Below are positions 25,055-34,001 of a stretch of DNA of 64,000 bases, piece after piece. The translations under genes and the position numbers were made by a program. A model generated the notes under the pieces. The model did not search any database. It was not told the DNA's origin and saw nothing but the letters and a program-made list of their open reading frames with translations. The DNA is from Crateriforma spongiae (GTDB lineage Bacteria > Planctomycetota > Planctomycetia > Pirellulales > Pirellulaceae), in assembly GCF_012290005.1 (NCBI RefSeq), contig NZ_JAAXMS010000001.1, forward strand, positions 744,001 through 808,000, given 5' to 3'. Numbering within the stretch: position 1 is the first letter of the stretch; every line of letters starts with the position of its first letter.

Positions 25055-26683
25055 ATGCCTTTGCAACGCGGCTTGCTGGTCCTGGCCGGATGGTCGGTTC
25101 TGGCGGCGGTTGCCGGTTCATCGGCGTCCGCTGACAACTTGATGCCGCCCGACACGGCGTCGTCTTATGGCTTGGTTCAAGTCTACCAACACCAACTGAG
25201 CGTGGCGTTGGGCGTGGATTCGGTCGTCGACCAGAAGCTACACGTCAGCCGAACGGATACTCGTCAGTACGTCGAACTCGTTCAAGTCGACGGCGATGAA
25301 GCAACGCCGGCCGGTGATGAAGCCGTAGCGGATGATGGTGGGGCTGCGGCGGACGGCGAAGCGACGGATGATGCCGGCAAGCCATCGGGCAAAGTGGTCG
25401 CCCGCTTTGCTACCGACCAGACCAACTTCAGCAATCATTTGACGGGGATCGAAGAGGCGACCCGACAGGCCAAGAATCAACAACGGCGTTTGCGCCGCTT
25501 CGGAATCGAAACCGAATTGCGAACCGTTGACGTGCCTCTGGTCCGACTGATCACGTTGACCGATCGCGGTCAGTTGGAAGTCTTGGACGCGGAGTCGGGG
25601 CAAACCCTGTGGCGGGAAGACGTCGGCGACCCCGGACGCCAGTACTATTCGATCGGTTGCAGCGACAAGTATGTCGCCGTGGTCAACGGATCTCAGTTGT
25701 TCGTGTTGTCCATCGAAAACGGTGCCTTGGTCAAGCAAGCCGAATTGGAGCGGCCACCGTTGTTCGGTCCCGCTATCGCGGGTGAATTGGCAATCGTGCC
25801 GGGGTTGTTGGGATCGATCGAAGGCGTTTACGTGACTGACGTTAAACGTGATGATTTTGTGTTGATGGCCAGCGGACCACCTGCGGCACCGATGACCGGA
25901 GCGGTCGAGACGGACAAGATTGCGATTCCCACTGAAACGGGATTCGTGTTTGTGGTTCACACCGACGGAAGACCAGGTGCTGATTTTCGGCTGGCCACTT
26001 CTGGCAAAGTCGTCGCTCCGCTTGCCGTGGGCACGGGCGAACGGTTCTTCTTTGCGACGACTGCCGGCCAAGTCTACGGCATGCAGGCGACCAAGAACGG
26101 GCGCGTGCTTTGGACCGTCCCGCTGGGTGAACCTGTCAACGAACAAGTCTTGTTGGATGGCGACCGCGTGTTCGTCTGCACCGCCTATGGAAACGTTTTC
26201 GCACTTGATGCGTCATCGGGCGAATTGCTGTGGGATGCTCCGGCGCCAGGTGCCCGAGAGATCTTGGGCGTTACCGCCGGCCACGTTTACGCCCTTCGCA
26301 ACGCGGGCGGCACCAGCGTGATCGATGCCAACAACGGCAAGGTCGTTCGCAATCTGTATGGGCTTCAGCCCGCGGGCGCGGTCCACAACAGCCTGACCGA
26401 TCGGCTTTATCTGGTTTCGCGTCGTGGCACGCTTCAGTGTCTGCGTCCGGAAATCAGCGAGTTGCCGGAATTGAAACAGATGCCGCCGGTTGAAACGAAG
26501 CCGGAAGAATCGGAAACCGCCGAATCGGAATCCGAAAGCGAAACGGCTGAGACGCCCGTCACCGGTAATCCGTTCGGTGGGGCGGTGGACGATGATCCGT
26601 TCGGCGGTATGGGCGAAGATCCCTTCGGCGATGCCGGCGGCGACAACCCGTTCGGCGGCTTCGACGACGACAATCCGTTCTAA
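25055..26683 (+). CDS. Exported PQQ-type beta-propeller protein with acidic Phe/Gly tail
   Basis: 542 residues from ATG 25055, which opens a signal peptide (MPLQRGLLVLAGWSVLAAVAG). An acidic linker (about 75-115) precedes propeller repeats of PQQ/BamB type. Their usual blade motifs are visible: LEVLDAESGQTLWRED, VYGMQATKNGRVLWTVPLGE and VFALDASSGELLWDAPAP. No residues of a quinoprotein dehydrogenase active site are evident, so it is more likely a scaffold or binding propeller than an enzyme. The last ~50 residues repeat the unit D-D-P-F-G-G four or five times (FGGAVDDDPFGGMGEDPFG). A periplasmic or outer-envelope location is expected. It is followed on the same strand by the K+ channel, 110 bp on. 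Confidence 0.82.
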   Translation: MPLQRGLLVLAGWSVLAAVAGSSASADNLMPPDTASSYGLVQVYQHQLSVALGVDSVVDQKLHVSRTDTRQYVELVQVDGDEATPAGDEAVADDGGAAADGEATDDAGKPSGKVVARFATDQTNFSNHLTGIEEATRQAKNQQRRLRRFGIETELRTVDVPLVRLITLTDRGQLEVLDAESGQTLWREDVGDPGRQYYSIGCSDKYVAVVNGSQLFVLSIENGALVKQAELERPPLFGPAIAGELAIVPGLLGSIEGVYVTDVKRDDFVLMASGPPAAPMTGAVETDKIAIPTETGFVFVVHTDGRPGADFRLATSGKVVAPLAVGTGERFFFATTAGQVYGMQATKNGRVLWTVPLGEPVNEQVLLDGDRVFVCTAYGNVFALDASSGELLWDAPAPGAREILGVTAGHVYALRNAGGTSVIDANNGKVVRNLYGLQPAGAVHNSLTDRLYLVSRRGTLQCLRPEISELPELKQMPPVETKPEESETAESESESETAETPVTGNPFGGAVDDDPFGGMGEDPFGDAGGDNPFGGFDDDNPF

Positions 26684-26793
26684 CGCGTTGGCGTTTCACT
26701 GGAACGAAAGCGGTTCGGGGGTGTCGTGTCCGTCGGCGCCTCGGGATCCATCCATGCTAACGCTCCGCGGACTCCTGCGCTACAATTCCGGCC

Positions 26794-27810
26794 ATGAAAC
26801 AGGACGGGAACGAAGAAGCCGCTTCGCAATCACGGCCCTCTGACACCGCCGACACGCCGCAGCGAGGCGATGCTTCGTCCGGAATGTCGGCGACGCGACA
26901 ACGATCGCCACGTGCAAACGCGGCGTCCGATCGGTTGGCGCGTTCCCAGCGGCCACAAAATCCTGGCGTGCGTCAAACGCTGTACGACGTGATCTTCGAA
27001 GCCGACACGCCATTGGGACGGTGGTTCGACATTGCTTTGTTGTTGGCCATTTTGGCCAGCATCACCTTGGTCGCCTGGGAAACGGTTCCCGGATTCCGTA
27101 ACAACCCCGACACCAAGCCCTGGTTCATTACCGGCGAATTGATTCTGACCGGGCTGTTCACGATCGAATACGGCTTGCGTCTGTACTGTGCCCGGCGACC
27201 TTGGCGGTACGCATTTAGTTTCTGGGGCATCATTGACCTGCTAAGCATTTTGCCGACCTACGTTGCGCTAATTCCGTCGACCGTGAATTCTCGATCGTTC
27301 GTGATCTTGCGCAGCATTCGCTTGTTGCGTGTGTTTCGTGTCTTGAAGTTATGGCGGATGATGAGCGAGGCGGACGACCTGTCCGCGGCAATTTGGCGGG
27401 CACGTGAAAAGATCATCGTTTTTCTGGTCGTCGTTTTGGTGGCGGTGACCATCAGCGGCACGTTGATGTATTTCGTCGAGACCGAATTGTGGGAAGAAGC
27501 CGGCGCGACGGCGGATCAACAGAGCGATTTCACATCGATCCCCCAAGCGATGTATTGGGCGATCGTAACGATGACCACCGTGGGCTACGGGGATGTGGTG
27601 CCACACACCGCACCTGGCAAAGTCATCTCCGCCGCGTTGATTTTGTTGGGATACAGTTTGATCATCGTGCCGACCGGTTTCGTCAGCGCCGAACTGACAT
27701 CGTCAAAGCAGGTGGAACGGGAATATCATCCCTGTCATCGCTGTGGTGCCGACCGGCATCGTTTGGAAGCCAGTTTCTGTTACCGCTGCGGCGCGGCCTT
27801 GCAACAGTGA
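26794..27810 (+). CDS. Voltage-gated potassium channel with C-terminal zinc ribbon
   Basis: 338 residues. A basic, disordered N-terminus of about 65 residues precedes six TM segments. S4 is SFVILRSIRLLRVFRVLKL (about 168-186), with arginines spaced every three residues. The pore has TTVGYGDVVP (261-270), the K+ selectivity filter. After S6 comes a tail with two CxxC pairs, Cys314/317 (CHRCG) and Cys329/332 (CYRCG), a zinc-ribbon arrangement. The channel core matches KvAP/Kch-type channels, probably tetrameric in the inner membrane. The Zn ribbon replaces the RCK or cyclic-nucleotide domain seen in many others and may be a tetramerisation or sensing module; that is inference. Confidence 0.92.
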   Translation: MKQDGNEEAASQSRPSDTADTPQRGDASSGMSATRQRSPRANAASDRLARSQRPQNPGVRQTLYDVIFEADTPLGRWFDIALLLAILASITLVAWETVPGFRNNPDTKPWFITGELILTGLFTIEYGLRLYCARRPWRYAFSFWGIIDLLSILPTYVALIPSTVNSRSFVILRSIRLLRVFRVLKLWRMMSEADDLSAAIWRAREKIIVFLVVVLVAVTISGTLMYFVETELWEEAGATADQQSDFTSIPQAMYWAIVTMTTVGYGDVVPHTAPGKVISAALILLGYSLIIVPTGFVSAELTSSKQVEREYHPCHRCGADRHRLEASFCYRCGAALQQ

Positions 27811-27922
27811 CCCCGCCGGATGCCAAGGTCGGATTCGTTTCGTATTTTCCACATCCGGCACAACACGCCCGACCACATGGCGGTCCTTGACGCCAAGCAT
27901 TCGGTGCGATCGAAATAGACGC

Positions 27923-30904
27923 ATGGACATCGAACAGCAACGTGTGCAAGACGATCTACGCGGCGTGATCGCGGGCGATGTGTTGTGTGATCCGCTCAGC
28001 ACGCAACTGTACGCATCGGATGCCAGTATTTATCAGGTGCGACCGTTGGGCGTGATCTGCCCCGCCGGCGTCGCCGACGTTTTGGCCACGGTTCGTTATG
28101 CCTGTGAACACGACATTCCGTTGCATCCACGCGGGGCCGGCAGCGGAGTCGCCGGCGAATCGCTGGGACGCGGGTTGATTTTGGATTTTTCCAGACACAT
28201 GCGTCGCGTTACCGCATCGACCGATGCGGAAACAATCACCGTGCAAAGTGGCGCAGTCCTGGCGGATGTGAATCGTGCCATTCAAAACACCGGTCGCATG
28301 TTCGGCCCCGATCCGGCCACCCGCAGTGTGACCACGATGGGCAGCGTCGTGGCGACCAACGCATCGGGCAGCCACTACCTACGCAGTGGCGCCGCACGTG
28401 ACACTGTCGAATCGGTGCGAGTGGTCACGATGGACGGCGAACTGGTCGAATTAAAACCACGCAAACCGTCCAGCGATGACTTGGCCGGCAAGTATGCGTT
28501 GGGCCTGAACGAAATTCGCCATCGCTTTGCCGATTTGATTCAGCAATCCACCCAGTCGCCGCCCTCGCGTGGCGGCTATCGTCTGGACGATGTCTTTGCC
28601 GACGACGGGACCGTTCACTTGGGACGGTTTTTCGCCGGCACCCAGGGGACGCTGGCAATCATGGTCGACGCGACGATGCGGACCGAAGCAACGCCTAAGC
28701 ACCGCGGTGTTGCGTTGTTGTTCTTTCATCGTGTCGATTCGGCGGCACGCATGGCGGTCACTGCGCTGGATCATGGACCGGTCGCTTGTGACTTGATGGA
28801 CCGGCGGTTGCTGCAAATCGCACGCGAAACCGAACCCGGGTTTGCCGACCTGTTGCCGATCGAAGCCGAAGCAATGCTGTTGATCGAGGTCCAAGGGGAC
28901 GTGGAGGCGGAACTGGAAGACCGACTGCGGTTGATCTATCGAAACTTGTCCACCGGACACGACGGCGCTTTTGGATTCACCTGCACCACCGACGAAGTCG
29001 AACGCAATCGTTACTGGTCACTTTGCCGACGTGTCGTGCCACGCCAGTATCGCGTCCGCAGTTCCGAAGCCCCACTGGCTTTCATGGAAGATTTGGCCGT
29101 GCCGGTCGGTCGATTGCCTGCGGTGCTGACCGAAATCCAGGACGCCTTGAAACGTCACCACACGACCGCCACGGTGTTCGCCCATGCCGGACACGGCCAA
29201 CTACACATTCGACCATTTTTGAACTTGGCCAACCCGGATGACCGTGACAGGTTGATGCGTCTGAGTGAAGAAACGGCGGAGGTCGTTTGGAAGCACGGCG
29301 GCGCGATCAGTGTCGAACATGCCGCGGGGCTCAGCCGGTCTTATCTGATGCCCAAACAGTACGGTGAACTGTGGCAGGCGATGGGCCAAATCAAACGCCT
29401 GTTCGATCCGCTGCATCGCTTGCATCCGGGAAAATACTTCGGCGCGATTCTGCAAAAGCCCAACGAGAATCTTCGCCCCGCCGACCAAACCATCGAAATC
29501 ACGTTTGATGGTCGAACGGTTTTGCAGGCCGATACGGGATCGTCGGGACGTTCCTTGGAAGGGGAACCGTCGATCCCGCAACTGGAAGTCATCCAGCATT
29601 GGCCGGGCAATGCCACCATCAGTCAGGTCACCCGTGCCTGCAACGGATGCGGGCGATGCCGAACCAATTCACCGGCCGAACGGCAATGCCCGGTGTACCG
29701 GGCGTCGTTGAAGGAATCCGCAACGCCACGCGCCAAGGCCAACCTGTTACGGGGCGTGATCAGTGGCCAATTGCCGGTGGATTGTCTGACCGATGATGCG
29801 GCCAAGGCGGTCGCCGATTCGTGTTTCAATTGCCACCAGTGCCGTGTGGACTGCCCCGCGTCGGTGAACATCCCCAAGATCGTCGGCGAATTGAAGTCCC
29901 AGTACGTCGCAACCAACGGCTTGCCGCTGTCGGATTTGATGATGGGACGAATCGACACCGTCGCCGCGATTGCATCACGGTTGCCTTGGTTGTCCAACCA
30001 GTTGCGACGCAGCGTTCTGTTTCGTTGGGTGGCCGAACGTATGTTGGGACTGGCCGCGGCGCGTCCCCTGCCGCCGGTGCAAAGCGAAACTTTCTTGCGA
30101 TTGGCGTCCAAGCGGCGATGGAACAAGGCCACGCCCAGCGGCGGTTTGAAAGTCGTCTACTTTGTCGATCACTATGCCAACTATCACGACCCAGACATCG
30201 GTCGCGCGCTGGCCGAAATCCTACAACAAAACCGCATCGGCTTGTTCGTGCCGACGTCGCAGGTCACCAGTGGGATGCCAAGGATCACAAGCGGTGATTT
30301 GAAGGGTGCGCGCAAGATCGCGCGTCGCAATGTCCGGATGTTGGCTGAACATGTTCGCCAAGGTTACACCGTTGTTGCCACCGAACCGGCCGCCGCCCTG
30401 TGCTTGAAATACGAGTATCCGAATCTGTTGGACGACGAAGACGCCCACTTGGTTGCCAAGCATTCCTACGAGGCTTGTTCGTATCTGTGGGAATTGCACC
30501 AAGGCAATCGTTTGTCGACCGAGTTCAACGACGTGCCGTTGCACGTGGCCTATCATCAACCCTGTCATTTGCGTGTGTTGGATCCGGATTGCACGACACC
30601 TAAATTGCTGTCGGTGATTCCCGGTGTCAACGTCCGTCACATCGAAGCGGGCTGTACCGGTATGGCGGGAACGTGGGGCCTGCAACGCAAAAATTATCGG
30701 AACAGTCTGCGGATCGGTTGGCCATTGATCAGCGCCATGCGTTTGGCCGATCGCAGCGTGGCAACGACCGAATGCAGTTCCTGCAAAATGCAAATCGAAC
30801 ACGGGTCGGGACGTGAAACCGTGCACCCGCTGAAGTTGTTGGCTCATGCCTACGGCCGCATGCCGAAGATCGCGGAACACTTGGAACAGGCCGAAGACCA
30901 GTGA
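27923..30904 (+). CDS. FAD/(Fe-S) dehydrogenase, YdiJ-like (D-2-hydroxyacid oxidation)
   Basis: 993 residues from ATG 27923. An ORF start at 27743 would overlap the channel gene. The N-terminal half is a FAD-binding type 4 domain (PLHPRGAGSGVAGESLGRGL, TMGSVVATNASGSHYLRSG), then a FAD-oxidase C domain (VFAHAGHGQLHIRPFLNL). The C-terminal half has 4Fe-4S cysteine motifs, CNGCGRC...CPVYRA and CFNCHQCRVDCP, and two CCG-type segments (HQPCHLRVLD; CTGMAGTWG with ECSSCKMQ). This GlcD+GlcF fusion resembles E. coli YdiJ, a D-2-hydroxyglutarate dehydrogenase, and some D-lactate dehydrogenases. The gene ends GTGA, overlapping moaD, so it leads the moaDE/desulfurase unit. Confidence 0.85.
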   Translation: MDIEQQRVQDDLRGVIAGDVLCDPLSTQLYASDASIYQVRPLGVICPAGVADVLATVRYACEHDIPLHPRGAGSGVAGESLGRGLILDFSRHMRRVTASTDAETITVQSGAVLADVNRAIQNTGRMFGPDPATRSVTTMGSVVATNASGSHYLRSGAARDTVESVRVVTMDGELVELKPRKPSSDDLAGKYALGLNEIRHRFADLIQQSTQSPPSRGGYRLDDVFADDGTVHLGRFFAGTQGTLAIMVDATMRTEATPKHRGVALLFFHRVDSAARMAVTALDHGPVACDLMDRRLLQIARETEPGFADLLPIEAEAMLLIEVQGDVEAELEDRLRLIYRNLSTGHDGAFGFTCTTDEVERNRYWSLCRRVVPRQYRVRSSEAPLAFMEDLAVPVGRLPAVLTEIQDALKRHHTTATVFAHAGHGQLHIRPFLNLANPDDRDRLMRLSEETAEVVWKHGGAISVEHAAGLSRSYLMPKQYGELWQAMGQIKRLFDPLHRLHPGKYFGAILQKPNENLRPADQTIEITFDGRTVLQADTGSSGRSLEGEPSIPQLEVIQHWPGNATISQVTRACNGCGRCRTNSPAERQCPVYRASLKESATPRAKANLLRGVISGQLPVDCLTDDAAKAVADSCFNCHQCRVDCPASVNIPKIVGELKSQYVATNGLPLSDLMMGRIDTVAAIASRLPWLSNQLRRSVLFRWVAERMLGLAAARPLPPVQSETFLRLASKRRWNKATPSGGLKVVYFVDHYANYHDPDIGRALAEILQQNRIGLFVPTSQVTSGMPRITSGDLKGARKIARRNVRMLAEHVRQGYTVVATEPAAALCLKYEYPNLLDDEDAHLVAKHSYEACSYLWELHQGNRLSTEFNDVPLHVAYHQPCHLRVLDPDCTTPKLLSVIPGVNVRHIEAGCTGMAGTWGLQRKNYRNSLRIGWPLISAMRLADRSVATTECSSCKMQIEHGSGRETVHPLKLLAHAYGRMPKIAEHLEQAEDQ

Positions 30905-31146
30905 CCATCACCGTTCGTTTCTACGCCGGAATTCGCCAAAAGTGCGGGCTGGATCAGGCGGAGTTTGTATTGCCCGAGGGCGCCTCGGCGACCGATCTGT
31001 TTTCGGCCGTTGCCCAGCGTTGGCCCGACACCGCCCCGCTGATTTCGTCCAGTCGATTGGCGGTCGATGACCAGTACGTCAACAGCGATCATCGCTTTAC
31101 CGGCGACACGGTTTGCGACTTGATCCCACCGGTTAGCGGAGGATAA
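30901..31146 (+). CDS. moaD: Molybdopterin synthase sulfur carrier subunit MoaD
   Basis: 81 residues with a ubiquitin-like fold. It starts at GTG 30901, which overlaps the previous stop by 4 bp (GTGA). The conserved C-terminus IPPVSGG ends in Gly-Gly, which is adenylated by MoeB and converted to a thiocarboxylate that donates sulfur to precursor Z. Residues 1-12 (MTITVRFYAGIR) match the MoaD beta-1 strand. The sulfur source could be the cysteine desulfurase encoded two genes downstream. MoeB, MoaA and MoaC are not in the window. The family identification is firm; the operon is inferred from spacing. Confidence 0.93.
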   Translation: MTITVRFYAGIRQKCGLDQAEFVLPEGASATDLFSAVAQRWPDTAPLISSSRLAVDDQYVNSDHRFTGDTVCDLIPPVSGG

Positions 31147-31151
31147 GGTCG

Positions 31152-31643
31152 ATGGTCGATCACCCGAGTTGGTCACAATCACACTGCGATTCCAGCGGTA
31201 CTGAAATCCATGTTGCCCTAACCGATGATCCGATTGCAACGGAAAAATGGATGAACCGTTTAGGCGGTCCCGATGTCGGGGCGCATGCATGGTTCATCGG
31301 CGTGACTCGCGGGCAAACCAAGGCGTCGGACCAGAACGACGATGACAAGACGACGCTGACGTTGTTTTATCAAGCTCAACGCACGATGGCGGTGGCGGAA
31401 ATGCGGCGTCTGGCTCTGGCCGCGGTTGACCAGTTTGGTTTGCAGGGTTTCGTATTGGTTCATCGTTTGGGAGAAGTCCCCGTCGGCCAAGCCAGCGTGT
31501 TGCTGGGATGTTGCAGCCCGCATCGCCGTGGATCGCTGGATGCCCTGCCCTGGGTGATGGACCAGCTGAAAAAAACGGTTCCCATTTGGAAGCAAGAACA
31601 CTACATCGATGGGGTGACCGAGTGGGTTCACCCCGAAAGCTGA
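31152..31643 (+). CDS. moaE: Molybdopterin synthase catalytic subunit MoaE
   Basis: 163 residues, 5 bp after moaD. MoaE hallmarks are visible: VHRLGEVPVGQASVLLGCCS (about 102-121, with the substrate-contacting Arg and HR pair nearby) and the catalytic-lysine segment VPIWKQEHYIDG (about 145-156). With MoaD it forms the heterotetramer that converts cyclic pyranopterin monophosphate to molybdopterin. The N-terminus is about 15-20 residues longer than the E. coli protein. Cytoplasmic. A second copy of the AQ-to-Cys exchange seen here, LLGCCSPHR instead of 'vais HR', is worth noting but is not diagnostic. Confidence 0.93.
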   Translation: MVDHPSWSQSHCDSSGTEIHVALTDDPIATEKWMNRLGGPDVGAHAWFIGVTRGQTKASDQNDDDKTTLTLFYQAQRTMAVAEMRRLALAAVDQFGLQGFVLVHRLGEVPVGQASVLLGCCSPHRRGSLDALPWVMDQLKKTVPIWKQEHYIDGVTEWVHPES

Positions 31644-31650
31644 GAATGTA

Positions 31651-32820
31651 TTGACGGACAGCGAGCGGTTGTATTTGGATCACGCGGCGACGTCCTGGCC
31701 CAAGCCGGCCGGCGTGATGCAGGCGGTTGCCGATTTTGCGTTGAACTGTGGCGCCAGCGCCGGCCGTGGCGCGTATGCATCGGCGCAAACGGCCGGCATG
31801 ATTTTGGCAAGGGTACGCCGTGACCTCGGGCGTCTGATCAATGCACCTTCGCCCGACGACATCAGTCTGCACGCCAGCGGTACTTTGGCGCTGAACGCTG
31901 CAATCGCCGGCGTGCTGCGGCCCGGCGATCATGTGGTGGCGACCGCGACCGAACACAACAGCGTTTTACGGCCGTTGCATCATTTTTGCACGCATCGTGA
32001 CGTCGATTGGACCGTTGTGAAATGCGATGCCGCGGGTCGCATCGGTGCGTCGTCGATCATCGATGCGGTGGAGCCGCGGACTCGGCTGGTCGTCGTCAGT
32101 CACGTCAGCAACGTGACCGGCGCCGTGCAGGACATCAGTACGGTCGCTGATTCGCTTTCCGGGCGTGACGCATTGTTTCTGGTTGACGCGGCACAGTCGT
32201 TGGGCTGGGTTCCGGTGGATGTCCAGGTCGGCATTGATTTGTTGGCCGCCCCCTGTCACAAGGCCCTCGGTGGCCCAGCCGGAACTGCGATGTTGTACTG
32301 TGCACCCGCGGTTCAAGCTCAGTTGAACGCGACGGTCTTTGGCGGGACCGGTTCCTATTCGGAATCGTTGGAAATGCCGACACTGTACCCGGATCGGATG
32401 GAAGCCGGCAGCGTGAACGTGCCCGCGTTCGCGGGAGTGGCCCACGCGGTTAGCCGATTGCGAAGCGACCACGAAAACAAGTTGATGAACGCATCGTCGA
32501 TCGGCCGCCAGTTGTCCGAACGACTTCATGCGGGGCTTCACTGTTTGCCGGGGGTCACCGTGCTGGGAACCCCGAGCCCGGTTCCCGTTGTCAGCTTTGC
32601 CATTGACGGTATGCCGCCCGCCGATGCGGCGGCCGTCCTGGATGCCGAGTTTCAAATTGAAGTTCGCGCTGGCTATCACTGCGCCGCACTGATTCACTCG
32701 CATCTTCCCACCGGCGACCTGGGAACCGTTCGCGTCAGTGCCGGGCACGAAACCACCACCGACCAGATCGACCGGTTCCTGCAAGCGGTGGAGGCAATCG
32801 CTGGTTCAATGCAGTCGTAG
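31651..32820 (+). CDS. Cysteine desulfurase-like class V aminotransferase (NifS/SufS family)
   Basis: 389 residues with a TTG start at 31651, since the nearby ATG at 31646 is out of frame and ends at once. PLP-fold landmarks: TEHNS (His102, ring stacking), LVDAAQS (Asp179 and Gln182) and the PLP lysine in CHKALGG (Lys204). The late active-site loop reads RAGYHCAALIH, with Cys about 343, the position of the persulfide cysteine in many family members. It begins 7 bp after moaE, so it most likely supplies persulfide sulfur for MoaD thiocarboxylation or Fe-S assembly. It belongs to the shorter 'cysteine desulfurase family protein' branch. Specificity is inference from context. Confidence 0.85.
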   Translation: MTDSERLYLDHAATSWPKPAGVMQAVADFALNCGASAGRGAYASAQTAGMILARVRRDLGRLINAPSPDDISLHASGTLALNAAIAGVLRPGDHVVATATEHNSVLRPLHHFCTHRDVDWTVVKCDAAGRIGASSIIDAVEPRTRLVVVSHVSNVTGAVQDISTVADSLSGRDALFLVDAAQSLGWVPVDVQVGIDLLAAPCHKALGGPAGTAMLYCAPAVQAQLNATVFGGTGSYSESLEMPTLYPDRMEAGSVNVPAFAGVAHAVSRLRSDHENKLMNASSIGRQLSERLHAGLHCLPGVTVLGTPSPVPVVSFAIDGMPPADAAAVLDAEFQIEVRAGYHCAALIHSHLPTGDLGTVRVSAGHETTTDQIDRFLQAVEAIAGSMQS

Positions 32821-32962
32821 CGGCAAGATCGGCCGTTCGAAACCTTCAACTTCTCCGTCTTAATCTATGATGAATGTGAAGCGGGGGGCCGGCGATCCAT
32901 GGAATTTGCCATAACGCCGGCCATGAACCGCAATCAATCCATCACCAGGTGAATGTGTTTTG

Positions 32963-33913
32963 ATGCTTACGATTCGATTCCGACGTCCGATGCGTCGCCC
33001 GCTTGCTTGGCTGATGGTCCCGGCAATTTTGGGTGGCGGAATCGTCGTGTCCGCACCGCCGCCGGATTTTGATCCTGATGAAGTTCGCAGCGTGTTCTTT
33101 GAATCGCTGGATGATGCGATCCGCGGCCAGCGGCCGAAGTTGGGCGAAATGGGAACCGGGCCATCAATCGCAAAGTCCACGGCAACCGATCGGTCAGCCG
33201 ACTCGGGCAACGACGACGGCAAGTCGGTTTGGAATGTGGGTGCCGACGCGGTGTCTTTGGAAGACGAAATTAAACGTGTGCGGTTACGGTTCGAACAAGG
33301 GATCACCACCCCCGGTGCGTTTCGCAGCGGTGGGTATCAAGACGCTCGGTTGGATTTGACCGTGCTAGCAACATGGTTCGCCGTGATCAACGAATTCGAA
33401 GGCGATGTTCGCTGGAAAGACGACGCCGCCGTCGCACGCGACGTGTTGGCCCGCACCGCTCGCAACACCCAAAGCGGGACGATCCAGGTGTACAACGAAG
33501 TCAAAAAACGTGCGGCGGATCTGCAGGATTTGGTTTCAGGATCAGGTTTGGCCGCCGCCAAAGCCGACCCGGACAACGATTGGGCCACCATCGCGGATCG
33601 AGTCCCTTTGATGACGTACGCCGAACAATTGCTGGACGATCTTTCCGACGCCACATCGGATGTGGCGACGGCCAAAGAAGAAGCCGAACTGGTGTCTCGC
33701 AACGCCGATCTGATTGCGTTGCTGGGCGTTGTCTTGACGCGCGAGGGCTTGGACGAAGCCGATGACCCCGACTACGTCGAATTAGCCGACGCGATGACGG
33801 ATGCGGCGCGATCGGTCAAACAGGCGATTCGGCAAGATCGATTGAGCGACCTTCGATCCGCGGTCGGCGAAATCAGCAAGACCTGTGCGAATTGCCACGA
33901 GCAATATCGCTGA
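32963..33913 (+). CDS. Exported cytochrome c'-like protein
   Basis: 316 residues from ATG 32963 (a TTG at 32960 is in frame). Signal peptide or N-terminal anchor: RRPLAWLMVPAILGGGIVVS. The rest is alpha-helical and acidic, and the last residues are ISKTCANCHEQYR. A single CxxCH heme site at the very C-terminus of a helical bundle is the hallmark of cytochromes c' and c-556; 'CANCHEQYR' fits the family's 'C..CH..yR'. The protein is about twice the length of usual cytochrome c' (130-155), with an extra N-terminal helical region (about 30-170) of unknown role. It is probably periplasmic. No redox partner gene adjoins it. Confidence 0.65.
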   Translation: MLTIRFRRPMRRPLAWLMVPAILGGGIVVSAPPPDFDPDEVRSVFFESLDDAIRGQRPKLGEMGTGPSIAKSTATDRSADSGNDDGKSVWNVGADAVSLEDEIKRVRLRFEQGITTPGAFRSGGYQDARLDLTVLATWFAVINEFEGDVRWKDDAAVARDVLARTARNTQSGTIQVYNEVKKRAADLQDLVSGSGLAAAKADPDNDWATIADRVPLMTYAEQLLDDLSDATSDVATAKEEAELVSRNADLIALLGVVLTREGLDEADDPDYVELADAMTDAARSVKQAIRQDRLSDLRSAVGEISKTCANCHEQYR

Positions 33914-34001
33914 ATCGGTTTCGCCAAATCGCCGAACTTGGGTTCGCACGCGGCTGATCTTGACTCGTTCCGTCGCTCGGGTGCAAAGGTCTGTGTTTCA
34001 C

